Assembly (NCBI GenBank): GCA_033675265.1
Contig: JAUJYZ010001447.1
Coordinates: forward strand, 77,501 to 141,500
Direction: 5' to 3'
Source of the DNA: Actinostola sp. cb2023
Taxonomy: Eukaryota; Cnidaria; Anthozoa; Actiniaria; Actinostolidae
Length of the DNA stretch: 64,000 nucleotides
The position numbers and the translations under genes are program-made. Below, in pieces: positions 21,411 through 36,975 of this stretch. The notes beneath the pieces are model-generated. The model saw only the letters and a list, made by a program, of their open reading frames with translations. It was not told where the DNA came from and did not search any database. Position 1 is the first letter of the stretch. Every line of letters starts with the position of its first letter.

Positions 21411-21894
21411 CATTATGATATCTGAGATAATCGTAATGATACACAGGAATATCGGTAGATTTCTATAAGTGTTTGCGGTGTTATTAACAATGGAAACCTT
21501 GATGAGACGCACCTACATGCGATCTTCGTTAGGTGTAAAAGCCATGAAGAATCAGTGGCTAAATAAAGAAAACGCATAGTTATTTTTACGTCGGCGCTAG
21601 CTTTTCTGTGCGTTTAGCTTCTCCGGCCATCGTGACACTGAAACGTGAGCGTTTGGCATCCACAGCAAAACTTGTATGCACACAAATCGTTTTCCTGCAA
21701 AAAAAAAGGAAGCTTGTTTGAAGACGCTTGCATTGGAGACTTTGAAGAGTTGTGATATGTAATGATATGAAAGGGTTTTATTGGACGCGCATTAGGACAA
21801 ATGCGCTTTTTTGAGAGGTATCACAGTAAAATCATACTATGTTTTCTAGGTTAAGTAGTCATGGACTGATTAGTGCAAAACAAACCAGAGCCGT
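21411..21894. other. Intergenic, no gene seen
   Basis: Nothing recognised between the two tandem arrays. Confidence -1.
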
Positions 21895-22750
21895 CTGCAT
21901 GGTCTGTAACATTATGTATTAGAAGTATTTCCCCTCTAGACCATGCAATTACCTTATAGAGGAATGCATGCCTATATCAGAATTTATTCCACATAAAATA
22001 AAGGCAATGAGTAAATCAGATTCTCAATCTTTGGTCTGTAATATTATTAGAAGTACTGTATCTCCCCTCTATAACACCATGCAATTACCTTACAGAGGAA
22101 TGCATATATCAGAATGTATTCCATATCAAATAAGGGCAATAAGTAAATCAGATTCTCAATCTTTGGTCTGTAACATTATTAGAAGTATCTCCCCTCTATA
22201 ACACCATGCAATTACCTTATAGAGGAAATTGTAAATCAGATTCTCAATCTTTGGTCTGTAACATTATTAGAAGTATCTCCCCTCTATAACACCATGCAAT
22301 TACCGTATAGAGGAATGCACTGATATATCAGAATTTATTCCACATAAAATAAGGGCAATAAGTATATCAGATCCTCAATCTTTGGTCTGTAATATTATTA
22401 GAAGTATCTCCCCTCTATAACACCATGCAATTACCTTATAGAGGAATGCCCATATCAGAATTTATTCTACATCAAATAAGGGCAATAAGTATATCAGATC
22501 CTCAATCTTTGGTCTGTAATATTATTAGAAGTATCTCCCCTTTATAACACCATGCAATTACCTTATAGAGGAATGCCCATATCAGAATTTATTCTACATC
22601 AAATAAGGGCAATAAGTAAATCAGAATCTCAATCTTTGGTCTGTAACATTATTAGAAGTATCTCCCCTTTATAACACCATGCAATTACCGTATAGAGGAA
22701 TGCATGCCTATATCAGAATTTATTCCACATCAAATAAGAGCAATAAGTAA
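21895..22750 (+). repeat. Tandem array amplified from a SINE-like body (period 127-133 bp)
   Basis: About seven units, marked by ggtctgta at 21900, 22033, 22165, 22253, 22384, 22511 and 22638. One unit is shortened to 88 bp. Each contains agaagtatctcccct, aacaccatgcaattacc, tatagaggaatgc, atcagaatttattccacat and cagattctcaatctttggtc. The same body occurs in inverse orientation in the single element at 21121-21346, so the array looks like local amplification of that family. The frame at 21968-22201 is a by-product. Confidence -1.
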
Positions 22751-24305
22751 GTCTATTTAGTGCGTGGTATAGCTTTAAAATGGTTATGAATAACTTTACA
22801 AGGTAAAAATAAATATAGTTCGATTTACTTTTATTGATGTGATGCGGGGTTTTATCAATTAATAAAGTCGAAGTAGAAGGATCTCATGGTTGTAGCCATT
22901 GACTAATGTACCAACCAATGTAGTCACAAGTGACTTTAGTTTTATGGCCACTTAGCTATATAAGTATAGTCAATAGTAGCGGCAAACTATGGTAAGAACA
23001 AGCATAATAATTAAAATCATAAAATAAAAAATAAAAAATAGCATGAACATTTTTTTATTCGTATAATTTAAGTCAGTATAATGTGATGGAGTGCATGATT
23101 GTGTACACGATATAGTATAACTTCTGAGCGTTAAAGAAACCATTGAAACCCCGGCTTGTATTTGAATTAAAAGGTTGAAGGTAAAACTATTGAATATAAC
23201 TCATTGTTTCCTTTTTCCCCTTTTTTATTTTTATTGGGTTGTCAATGGTATCTATAGCTATTCGTTAGAAAAGTACATTTTTAACTGATTTCTCTTGATT
23301 CATTCCTTGACGATTTGTACAGCGATTCCAATGAGTCATATCTCAAGCATTTTACTTAGGCATGTCTGTCATATATATATATATATTTGGAAATTCAACA
23401 CAGTATAAGGCCCAATGCAGGGTATAGATGTATACAGCGGTGTAAATTAATCATAATCCTCATAACTGATTGTAATTACAGTCAATATACCTACTTCAAT
23501 CATTTCATAATGTTTTAACAACAGCATATACCCCCAATCACTATGCGGCAGCGCCACTACAATCTTTCATTTGAACTGATTACTGTAGTCTAAATCTGTT
23601 GTTTACTTTCTTTCTTTTCCTTTTTTCCCATCACTTTTTCTGCTCTGAGTCAAACAAGAAGTAGGGAAGCTTGGGTGATCATTCAGAAGAGAGTTGAAGA
23701 AGCTCGTACCTTTTGTAGCATGAAGCAGTTACACTTTTGAACCTGGTTGTTCAGACGGATCTGTCGGTTATACAGAAACATTTATATTAGGTGGCCTATA
23801 GTAGGGAATCTTGAATTCTGTTTAGGTCCACCTCTGATTCATTAGATTCTGATCACTGTGAAGAATGTAATGTATTTGGAACTTGATTAAATTTACTATA
23901 CCAACTGATCAAATGATCAAATTATCGGTACTAGAAAAGGTCAGTTCAAACCCCATTTCTAAGGTATAACAAATCTATTTTAATATTTTAGAGGTAGATC
24001 CTTGATGACTCTTCATGGATACTGCATGCATGTGTATGTAATGCGGAAGTGCAGTGACCCGGCTCTCATCTACAAGCCCGGCTAAGACTTAGTAACATAT
24101 CCGTAACATTTTCTAATTTACTGACAAACTTACCACTAGAAAGGCCGGGTTTTATCAAGATACTCCGTCCACATCACCTTACTCTGTAGTCATATATATA
24201 ATCGATATTCCTTAGAATTTTCACAATGTAGGCAAACGTGATTAGTAGTATATATTATATTCTATATCTAGTCGTGTGTTATTTGTACTATAGCACAGTT
24301 CTGTA
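22751..24305. other. Unique AT-rich DNA, no gene seen
   Basis: Only a short TA run at about 23372-23386 stands out. Confidence -1.
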
Positions 24306-24426
24306 GTTCATCTGGCCCCAGTGGATAGCGCTATCCGTTGGATAAATCCTTATTCAGTGGATAAGTTTGTTATCCAATACATTTATCCACTGGAGAAGGA
24401 TTTATCCAACACATACTGCTATCCAT
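24306..24426. repeat. Small palindromic repeat of GTGGATA/TATCCAC motifs
   Basis: Several copies of tggataa, atttatccactgg and agtggatagcgctatcc lie in both orientations within 120 bp. I recall similar clusters as common in coral and anemone DNA; not verified. Confidence -1.
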
Positions 24427-27400
24427 TCTTTGATTATTATGAACAACACCGACGGACCTGCATGAATGTACGGCTTTCGTTATAGCACTATAGGGCTTGT
24501 GAAAAAATATGTTTAACTTTTTGAACAAAAACTTATTCAATTCATAGGTAATATACATATATATTTTTTATTCTTGTGTTGTTGCGTTTGATAAGTAGAT
24601 CAAAGTCTAAAAATGGACTTTGAACTACATCCAAAGGCACCAACATTACATAAGATTATAAATATAGTATTCCCTTATTTTTCTTGGAGAAATATCAGTG
24701 TCTGTCATGAGGGATTCTATTCCAAATCCCGGCCTAATCCCTCGTAGGAGACAAAATAAACGGTTGCTTTAGATATAACGAGAAAACGATCTGAATCTAC
24801 TCTCATAATAATCTAACCTTTACTCCAGATGAGCCATTACGGTGCGCTTACTCGCTTTGCCGAAGATAATCCCACATTTACGCAAGGCGGCACCTGCATG
24901 GGAATATCTATAATTGCTGCCCAGACGCTATCGTAATATCTAAACATTCTTTGAACGTAATCATCTTTATCGACACTGTTATCGCATGGAGATTAGCAAA
25001 ACATTAGACCTTTCAAAATAGTGTGATATAGTTGATAGAGTCATTTACAGTGCGGTGGTTGTTCACTTTTCCACGTCAGAAAACTACTCGTTTATTGCTT
25101 TTAGAGCAACTTGGAAAAGCATTAACTTTTAGTGCATCAATTACACTCAGAGTGCTAATTCACTAGTGGGGTTTGAAATCTGATTCTTTTTTATGTGTAG
25201 GTACTAGACGTTTATTTGAAAAGGCAAATGAAGAGTAAAAGCCTATTGAACATTGTGCGACCTGATAATAACCTCGAAAATGGTCTTTTCTTTTGTAGTC
25301 AGGGCAAAGGACGTCTTGAATCCTTTTGTTGATTTTCCATTGAATAGCGCGTAGTTTCACCTGTATAAACTTGAGCTTTTTGCATGTACCGGTAACTCTG
25401 GCTCCAGACTTTAGAAAACACATTTTCTAAGCTTTTTTTCACAAGGATGTACCGGAAAGAGATTCGCAGAAAATCTTTAAAAAAAGTTAAGTAAAGATCT
25501 TTAATTTCTCATGTCTTCCAAGCGAAACAATGAAGCCTTTAGAAATAGCATACTTTAGCAATCTTTAGTTACACCGCAAAGAAAGAAAAATAATTTCGGT
25601 CTCTCTTATAATGTTTATTTTTAGAGTGAAGATGCTTTTTAAATGATTTCAATTCAATTTCATGGTAAGTAGAGCTGGAAGTCAAAATGGCTGCAATGTG
25701 CGCGTCGGATCCTCTGTGAACTGAAGCCATAGAACAAAAATATCCGAAGCTTATGGAGCCGTATTTTGACACACCAAAGAAAACCACTTGTCTACACTTA
25801 ATATTATACTGAAGCCACACAGAAAAAGAATAAGAATTGGAATTAAAACCCGGCCGGCTATGTATGAGATTTTTACCTTATGTCGCGGTACTTGTTCTAA
25901 ATTGTCCTCAGTCTTTCAAATGTAGTTCAAGCTTCCCCATTTGTCGCTAAAGAAAATGGATTTTTAAAAGCCTTTTTTGGAGGTACATTAATATTACATT
26001 TTGCGAAATTGAAGCACTGTACATTTCGCTCCCGCAAGTACTTGATGGTTCAGTCTAAATTCTTCCAATTTATTTAATGTAACTGCTTGATCGAAGACTA
26101 TCACTTTATGTAAAGTTTATTTTTTAATTATCTCTAGGTAGACAAGTCTTTAGGCAAATATTTGAGGATTGATTTCATTCCAGACAGTGTGAAGAATCGT
26201 TAAGAAATAATTACGAGAATCTTTAGGTCCTTTAGCAATCGTGTAAATGGAAACACGAAATAAATTTATTTTTTGTACATTCATTCTGTGGAGAAGATTG
26301 ATGTTTTTTTCAGTGCATTATGTGGCCGAGCGAGGGCGTAATTTGTCGGGTGTAGTCCATTCTTATCACGTTATCTTTCGTTTACGAGAGTTTTTAACCG
26401 TTGAAGATAAACTAAGACAGTAATCTAAGTCCAAATTAGATTAATTGAACTCTTATAGATGCGTGATAACGTTCAACAATCATCTCGAAATGATTTGATT
26501 TCATTAGGGAAATTTCAATGGGCAAAATTATGTGCTTGTTCTCTTTTACATGGGGCACAGGAAGGTATAAAACTATAGCTCAAATGACTTTATATTTACT
26601 GTTCACGTCTTTATCCCCATCACCCAGTGACTCCATAGAACAAAGAACTAAGAGGCAATTTTTAAAAACCTTTTGAGAGTCAGTCAGATTGTAAATGACT
26701 CTATATTACCATTTCAACGTACTGCAAATGACCTTGAACTGGGTTTACTTTCTACATGAGGCTCTTAATGCAGACAAAGCATCTTAAATCTTTCAGCGAC
26801 TTGAGTGCGTTAGGCGTCATTTGTCGTTAGATGCACAGTGTCTATTTCGAGGTAAATAGAATTTTAGTTTTACAACATATTAGAGTTTGTCTAAAAGCAA
26901 TGCTTAATCATGTATGACATAGCGGTTGAGTGTTTCCGGCTTTGTAAGAGTAATTTTACATCTTGCTGACTTTCATTGATTGTAAGGTTTCGCTGATGAC
27001 TTATTCGAGAACATTGTTTCTGTATATTGATATTAGATTATCTGGTTTGCCCATCCTGTGACGTTCTTTCGGCAGATTGTCTGAACAGTAACATTTGATC
27101 ATGTATTCGAATACCTCAGTTATTGAAGGAAGATCAAGCTCAGTTCTATACTTTGACGTTCTAAAGAGTTTCAATTAGGAACACGAAACAGCTACCAAAG
27201 TTTTACCAGCTAAATAAACGCGATTAATTCAATTAAAATGCAATAATGACAAGGTATAAATTGAGTTTTCGACTGAAGAGAATTCCAACTTCACATGCGG
27301 TAAAATTTAATAACATTTTTTTGTATTTTTTGAGGTTGAAAATAAAAATAAAAATACCAATTTCAAGTCGGTTACAGTTATTATAATTTGAATTTTATTC

Positions 27401-30400
27401 AGTTCTTAACTTGATTTTTCAAGTTATACATAATAAAATAAATATTTCCCTGAGTTCAATTATGTGTTAGGCTTTTACTTAGCAGCGGAATCGCTTACAC
27501 GTTCCGAAATTAAACCTGAAAACCAGACGTCAGCAAATTAGAACTGATTAATTCTCAATCGAATTTAATTTCAAAATCTAAGCGTTGTCACCTTGTTACA
27601 AAAGAAAACAACACGGTATAATTTTTTATAATAAAGCTTCAAAAGACTTTATCCTGGTTTAATAAATAGTATGCTGTTAGTGGAAGATCACAGTACGACT
27701 ACGATTCATTCGAAGCTTTGATCGCGCTCGCACAGACAAAGCAAACTCGGAGAAACTTTTCTGTGTCATTACTAGTGACGGGTATTATGGCATTGGAACT
27801 AAATCGGAAGCATTCGCGTTATTCATTTAATGTTCATTATATCCTCGCTAGATCACCTGTCTCGATCCTTGATTTCCACTTTGTTGATTAAGGGGGCCTT
27901 TTCTTTTCTTGGTTTTTGCTTGTCCATAATCTCACCAGGAAAGGAGCGTAGATATTGGCGCTGCTTTATGAACAAAACAAGACAAAAGCGAGACGTACAA
28001 CTCATTTATTTATTACTGAGCACTTTTTTGTTATCGGAAATATTCAAATTGGACTTACGAACTTCTTATGATTTCGCCGTCTTTAGAATATGTGATCAAG
28101 TTCAACTTGATATTAGTTAGTTAGTATATTTGATGTTTTTTAGTCCAGTAATAACTTTTCATAAAATTGAATGAAACTTTTCGCAAACCATCTCTCTTCT
28201 CTCTCCGCTATTAATTTCATCTCTATTTGCCGTTTCCCTTTTCAGTCTTTTTCCCCTCCTAAAACAACCTCTCTCTTTCTTCCTTTCTTTTCCATTTCAT
28301 TCTCTCTGTAAAATGGACAAAGTTCTTCAACCTTATTTTCCAAAACGACCTCTCTTCTTTTCCATCTCTTTTTTCACTTCCCATTCCTCGTTTCATTTCC
28401 ATAAGTATCTAAAAGTTTTAGAGGTATTTAATGCTTCTTTCAAGATGTTCTCATTGTTTACAAGTCCAACCTAGTCAGCTAATAATGTTGTATAATGCCT
28501 TCCGCTCGAACTAGAGTCCTAGGGGGTCGGTGAGTAGAGTCTATCCGCTTCTCAGTGAAATATCCTCCCAATATTGGTGTTGCGTTATACATTTGTCTCC
28601 CTACTAGTTCTAGTAAAAGCCATTAACTACTGATCAACAACGGAAATGTGGGGCATGTTTGACACTAATTTACTTCGCTTAAGAAGGATGTTTTTAGTTG
28701 GTTATTGTCATAAACGAAATAGAAAAGACTATATTAAAGTACCGTTGTCAAAATAAACTTGTTTTTGAGAGCTATAGTTTTGTGATTTCCTAAGCGCGTC
28801 TCTAACTCACTTTGAACAAATTAATATATAAAATTAAACTTGTTTCTTCGAGAACTCAGTGTAGTTTTGTCGTTTATCATCAGCCCTCACAAACAATATC
28901 GATATCAATTAAATTAGTTTAAAACTAGTTTTATCGTTTCAGTATAAGGAACGCGTGCCGCCTAATTCGACATACTGAACATTATCACGGATTTTGTACC
29001 GAACCGTTTTTGTTGCTTGTAGGTTTTAGATCACTACCTTTTTATCAACCACTTGACTTTTATTTCCTTTTTATGCTTTTTACAACAAACTGAAATTAAT
29101 TTAAGGCTTCATGACTGTTCGTTATTTAAAGTTCTTATTTATATTATCTCTTCTACCCACTGGCATTACGTACCGTCACAATAAAAAGGGTCAATATTTA
29201 CCACACACTATTCTACTTACATATAGTAAACTTACTATGAAGCCTTACTTCAAAGTTGCTGAAGAACCGGTGTATTCTAGCTAGCTATAGTTAAGCGTTA
29301 GTAACATTTTGGATATATAAATCAGCCAATGTATCACCACCGCTCGATTGACTCTGCGATCGCCAACGATCTCACTGAATTATTTACAATTGGCAAATAG
29401 TTACTTAATGTAAATAACGTACATAACGCATCTTTAAAGTGGTTTTTAAGTCAATATTCTTAAAAATCCAAACATTTAGTACTTTGAAAACAATTTCTAC
29501 TTCATGTACAGTCATGCGTCATGAAATTATCTTGATTACGTTAGTATACTTTTTTCTTTATTCTCTGAGTTGTAGCTTTTGAAATTATCTGATCTTAACG
29601 AGATTTTTAGTCAATTACCACTGACTCGAGTATTTAGTCTATTGAAGACTCTATGTTATTTCTATTTAAATTAACACTGTCGGGAGTCAGTAGGAAACCT
29701 TTGGGTGGTCGTATCATACTGCCAGTTTGACTCAAACATTCGGTCAAATAATGACCTTCTTAAATGATAATAAAAGGCTATACATATTGAACTTGGATTG
29801 GACTGTGTTATTAACATCTAATTTAATATACGTAACACAAAATATATTGAGATCTATTCTTTTCCTAGATTTTTAAACTTCGTTATATATAAAGCACTTT
29901 AATATAACAGAACCTTCGTTAACACCGTGATTAGTTTCGTCCAATTTCTTTCCATTCAATGCATAATCACCTGCGTCAACCGGTGGAAGGTTAAAAACAA
30001 ACATATGTTCACTCAGCTGATTTGTCGTTCAATTTTCCCTGAGAGATTTTCTAGCTTTAAAACTCCAGTTAAAAAACAGTTTATTTAGATCTTTTGTGAA
30101 TGTTTTCCGTGTTTTCTAAAAGTTTCCTCTCTAAGATAAATGTCCATTAAAACTCTTATCTTGACCGATAATAAAATTAATGACCCGTTGTTTTTGTGAC
30201 TGCAAAGAGTACTTGCAAACTCAAAACGTTTTAACGATTTTTCAGGTGACGATCATTTCTCTATTCAATTTTGTGCTATACTTCTATTCAATTAACTTAT
30301 CTCAATCTGATTCTAGGTTGTTAATCTTTACAATAAATTAACTGATTTAAACGATTGCTAAGATTTAGTGGCTCTAAATCTCATTCATTCAGTTCTTTAC

Positions 30401-33400
30401 TTTTAGTTTTCATTTTGTTATTGTTAGGTGTAGGCAGGGTATGTAATGTGTTATAAACGTAGGTCGTAAATAAAGACGCTTAAAACTTGTTGTTTTACTG
30501 CTTTTTACTGGTACAAAACAACTGAAATGAAAAGAAATCAACTTTAAATCAAATAAACAACGTACATAAAAGGAACAACACAAATACAAGAGCAAAGTAT
30601 TTTTTTAAAATTAAATTAAATTAATTTACATGAAAATGTACGTATGTTAAAAATGCCAACTCAATAAATACGATTTTCTTTAAAACTGATAAGCAATGAA
30701 AAAAGTGTCCAAAAGCGGGTCTAAATGTATAAGATCGTTTCTCCAGTTGAATCCGAGATAATTAAATAAAAATCTTGAATTACGAGTGCACCACTTTTGC
30801 TATCTTGTAGTTTGATAATTTTAGCACGGCGATTTTGATTCCATACTATTCGATATAGTTTTAGATTTATTTCTCTGAGGTTGATTAGGATCTCTGTATT
30901 TGACCTCATATGTGGTAGATATTTCTCTAATATTAAAGTTTTAAATGCTCACTAATGATTCTGATGATATGGAAGTCCACAATGTTCGTAGTCAGAGAAA
31001 AATTCTTAATACGTTTCTTCATTTGATGGTTATATTCGCAAGGCGAACCAAAAAAAAAATAGACGAAACCAAAAAAATATATAGACGAAACCAAAAAATA
31101 TATAGACGAAACAAAAAATGCAAATAGAAGACAGAGAGATGGAAATAAAGAAGAAGGAAAAAAGACAGAAAGAAAAAATTAAGGTATATTGATTGCGCTT
31201 CATCGCTGAAAGACTTGGAATGGTAAAGTTGAAATTGAGGAATTTATGAATTTGACTGATTCGTTTCAGTTAAAATATCAATCATTTAAACTACGACAAC
31301 GTTTTCTTTAACATTATACTCTTCACACGTCGATCTACTTTCTCCAACGATTCAATATATAAAAGCGAACGACTGAATATATCAAGGATAACACATGATA
31401 AAATACAGAAAACACCGAATGAAATATAAATATAAAATTGTTAGAGTGATATAGTTCCTAGTGAAGAGAGAATTGTGCCTCCCACACACTATAGTAAGGA
31501 TACAGCGGAACTAGAAATCTAGATAAGAGTTTTTGTACGTATACGAAGAGTTGTGTTATCTCGTAAAATAGACAGCGAGTCGTTCAAATAATTAGAAAAT
31601 GAAAAAGCGTTAAATTTTGAACTGATTTTTAAAAGGTCGTTAATCTAAAAAAACGTTCTAATGGCGCCAGGAGAATCAATTAGACATGCATTGGAAGCTA
31701 GAATTCAAAAGCACATAAAATGAACCACGATACGCCTTAATTCCAAGGCGTCTAAACATCACAATAAATATTTCTTGTTTGCTTGATTCGTGTTGTTCTG
31801 ATTGTGGGTTAGTTTGTATCTATAATTAATTAATTTACCTTTGATGAGAAATTCTCGAATACTGTTGATGAGGGAAGCCCATATAATGCTAGAAGAAGTT
31901 CCCTTGATTAATTGTAACAAAATGGAAGCCATTGAAGTGCTGAAAGTTGATATTGGATATGTGATCAAAGCAAGTAGATAGAACAAAAGAAAAATATAAG
32001 AAAAAAGGATTCGACTTTTGTGGGCGATAAAGGAAGAACTAAATCAAGAAAAGTGAACTGAAAGTCACGAGCAGAAAAAAGAAAGAAAGAGGAAGGAAGA
32101 ATGAAAGGAATGGAGGAATTAATGAATGCATCACTTTTATTTTTTTACTATAGTTCCATCAGATCAAAAATTAACTGCTTTCCACAGAAGTCGTGTATAT
32201 ATGTATGTGCAATATATAAAACTACAACAAAGTAAGAAGAAGGAAAAAAAAGAGAATTTACATTAGAAAGGGAATAATGAAACTTTTTTTTGTCATAACT
32301 CAATGACATTTATAAAGTCAATATCATACAGAAGAACGTTCAAAGAAAAAGAGTACAAAATGAAAAAGGCTTAGTTTCATTCGAAAAAATGGTGTGTGAA
32401 ATCAATAGTAATTAACTAAATCACAAGCAAATGATCGATCAAAGCTTATTTAATCAGATTGAATTTTACTAACAGATCATAAATTACGATTTTACCTGAA
32501 TCATCATTTTTAGCTCAAGTTTATTTTACACCATAAACCAAACAACAAATGCTTTCTCTAATTATATCCATATAGAAGTTTATACGGTTATTAACACGTC
32601 TAATTTCTAGTGATTATATAGCTTTTATAGTACTGCACGAGGACGATCTGTGCCAGAGGTGTCTCGTAATTGTCTTTGAAAAAGTCGATAAAACTTAGTT
32701 TATAAGTTTAAGTGAAATTTGTTCGTGTGTGCACAGACTGATTTTTGTATTAATTTCAGAGGCAATATTTACAGCTTTTGACGATGAAGATTTATGACTA
32801 CGGAGCAAAATGACTTCAAAGTTGGATTATTGGAGAATCTAATATTCAGTTTAATGCTTCAACAATTTAATTGCAAAGGATCTAATGCTTTCGGATTAGA
32901 GTTATATACACGTAGTTCATGTAGAGTTAGTAACGGTGCAACCGAGTCTTGATTAGGATTTGATTAATGAGACTTTCAAGTAACTTTTAATCAATGTATT
33001 TTACTGTCTGTTAATCTTCTATTGACTTCCTTTGAATGTTTCTTAGCATGTGTGTATATATCAATTAACTGTCTACACAATACACATAGGGCCAAGCACA
33101 CACAACTCTATGATATACTTCATATCCAATAAATCTTCTTTAAGAATGCTTTTTAGTGTATATGTGTTGTATTCTATTGAAAATCTATACTACTTTAATT
33201 TGATCAGTTCAACGTGGTCTCTATTCTCTATAGTCCGATAATACAATAAATCTTAATACAATTAATGCACATATAACAGTCGACTGTAGAGATGACTTAA
33301 AGTGTCTCCGGCAATGTTTTCTAAACACGACTTATGTACTTTCTCTGGCTACGCTTTTTAAGTAGCGACTCGTTTTAAAGACAGCCCGTTTTTTAACCCT

Positions 33401-35320
33401 TTTGGTTTTCTCTGAGAAGTATTTGGATTACTGTAAAGATATCTGTTCAATTCCGTGTAATTCACTAAGACCATCTGTGTGTAGTGTCTGTATGTACGTA
33501 AGGTATTAATATATCCTTTAAGAAGAGCGGTGTACTTTTGACGTTTTGTTTGTATGAATGGGTCTGTTTACAGTTGATGAACACTTAATAGGCTTCTTGT
33601 CCACTTGCTCGACTTCTTGTCCACTTGCGTTTCCTACGGTTTGTTGCAGGAGTACGTATACCGGGAAAAACTACCGAGAGAAGAGAAGATTATTATGGTA
33701 TTTTCCCTTTAGGTGTTTTTACTGCTTATTTATCGGGTCTTTTGAAGTTAATGTTTTAATTTCCTTCCCTTGTCTAAAAAGAATAACTTTTTTTACTGAG
33801 ACCTCTATTGTATTAAACAATGCTCAACAGAATGTTAAGAGGAAATAGCATGGGAGCTCAAAAACATGTGATTAAACACGAGAAGGATCGAGTACATGGA
33901 ATTATAGCGGCAATGTGTCTACTTCGTAATTCAGTAGATCTGGCACGATTAATCTAGAATTACTTTTCCCTTGTTCAAACAACTCGTAAACTAAGGTTCA
34001 TAATATTTGAATTGTTTTGGTATGATATTGTTCTTAACAAGAACCAAATGCCGCGATCGAGTTCAGGATGCGCCCAAGCCCTCTGCTCCGGTCACATAGT
34101 TCATCGCTAAACCAACATTCGTCTGCGATCATGGCGGTAGAGCGGTTAGACCTTGCGATATAATCACCCTGAAACACAGAGATTGTTCTTAATTGTTAGG
34201 GTTATTAACATTGTTATTAGAACGAGTAAATCGCTAGTGAGGCTTATCGCGGGACAAGTGATCGATAAGTCATATCGTCCTTCGCTTGATGACTTTGAAG
34301 CTGATAACTTAAAATGTGATCAATTCTATCGGGCTCTTTGTGGCGACCTCGTAAAACGCGACACAGGGAGCCATCACCTTGGTATATGAACATACGTACA
34401 TCAAATATTCTATAAGCATATCACAACTAATTAATTTAAACGTGTGATTACTGTAGTGTTAAGTCAACCTTGGCGGCCTCCTTTTTGAACTATTGAGATT
34501 TGGGTTTCCCGCATTTTCACCTTAAACTGTACCTGTTACTTCAATTTTTTTGTACTTTTCATGTTTTTTCACACACTACACTTTCTAAACACAGAAAGCC
34601 AACGCATGTTCGCATTAATTGGATTGCAATTATTTAATCAAACGCATATAGCAATCAATTTTTGTACTGTTGAGAGTGGATAAAGGAAGTATTTTTATTC
34701 ATAGAGTTGCCTGCTCACTGAGTTATTCTGTGAAGTTTATTAAAGGATCCTTCCGCTAGCAGTTTGAACTCTGAATATTGACAATCCACTTGTGCGTGTT
34801 TTCAATGAAGTGACGTCCACCTTAAGGCGTCTAATTCAACTTCCGAACCTCTATTGCTTCCTGAATAAAGGGTTTCTTGAATAGCGTTACTTAACGGACA
34901 ATCCTAAGTGCAATATTTGCTTGTCAACTTTAATAAAGTGTAAGTATAAACAAATATAATGTATACAGGATATACGGAGTATGATCATTGGAAGTTTTAT
35001 TGAAGGAACGAGTCAAATTTCTATGGTTAAGGCGGCGACATCAGAGTGGATTCTCGGCATGTGATTGAGAATCAAGAACCAAGTATGATTGAGGTATAGA
35101 TGAGTCATAGTGTCAAACGGGACCCCTTTTATGTGGAACCTAAAGAAGCCTTTCACTCGTACATGGACAGTTCCGCTCAACTTTGTAGCTTCCTGCCTGT
35201 GATAAGCTTCTTATCTGGCAAGGGGTGATTATTTTGAAGGGCTTTGAGTCTAAGTGAGCATTAGGTGTTAATCGTTATCACAACTCATCGACACTTACTC
35301 TGTCACTTCATTCAATTAAT
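24427..35320. other. Long unique AT-rich region upstream of NK1, no gene seen
   Basis: About 11 kb with no recognisable exon, transposon, tandem array or long hairpin. Minor items are a T/C-rich stretch at 28190-28400 and three short copies of atatagacgaaac at 31078-31112. Open frames here (for example 25569-25820 -, 27830-28120 +, 33558-33848 +) look random. It probably contains cis-regulatory DNA for NK1, by analogy with other homeobox loci; that is inference. Confidence -1.
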
Positions 35321-35520
35321 TTGGATGGCAATTACGCTCACTCCGAGTCATCAAAACATGACCAATCAGACGTCACTACCGTTCATTGTGCATTGAAGCG
35401 CATTCGTATAGACATAGAATTAGATCCACCCCCAACAGTGCAGCTGAGGCCGAAGGCAACATACATTGGCCCAGTTAGTTACTTACACAACAGAAAAACA
35501 TACAAACCATTTGCTTTATA

Positions 35521-36975
<1,455 letters not shown>

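Noticed and set aside
34130..34165. tRNA-like string GGCGGTAGAGCGGTTAG
   Set aside because: It resembles a D-arm region but no T arm, anticodon arm or acceptor pairing follows within tRNA distance.
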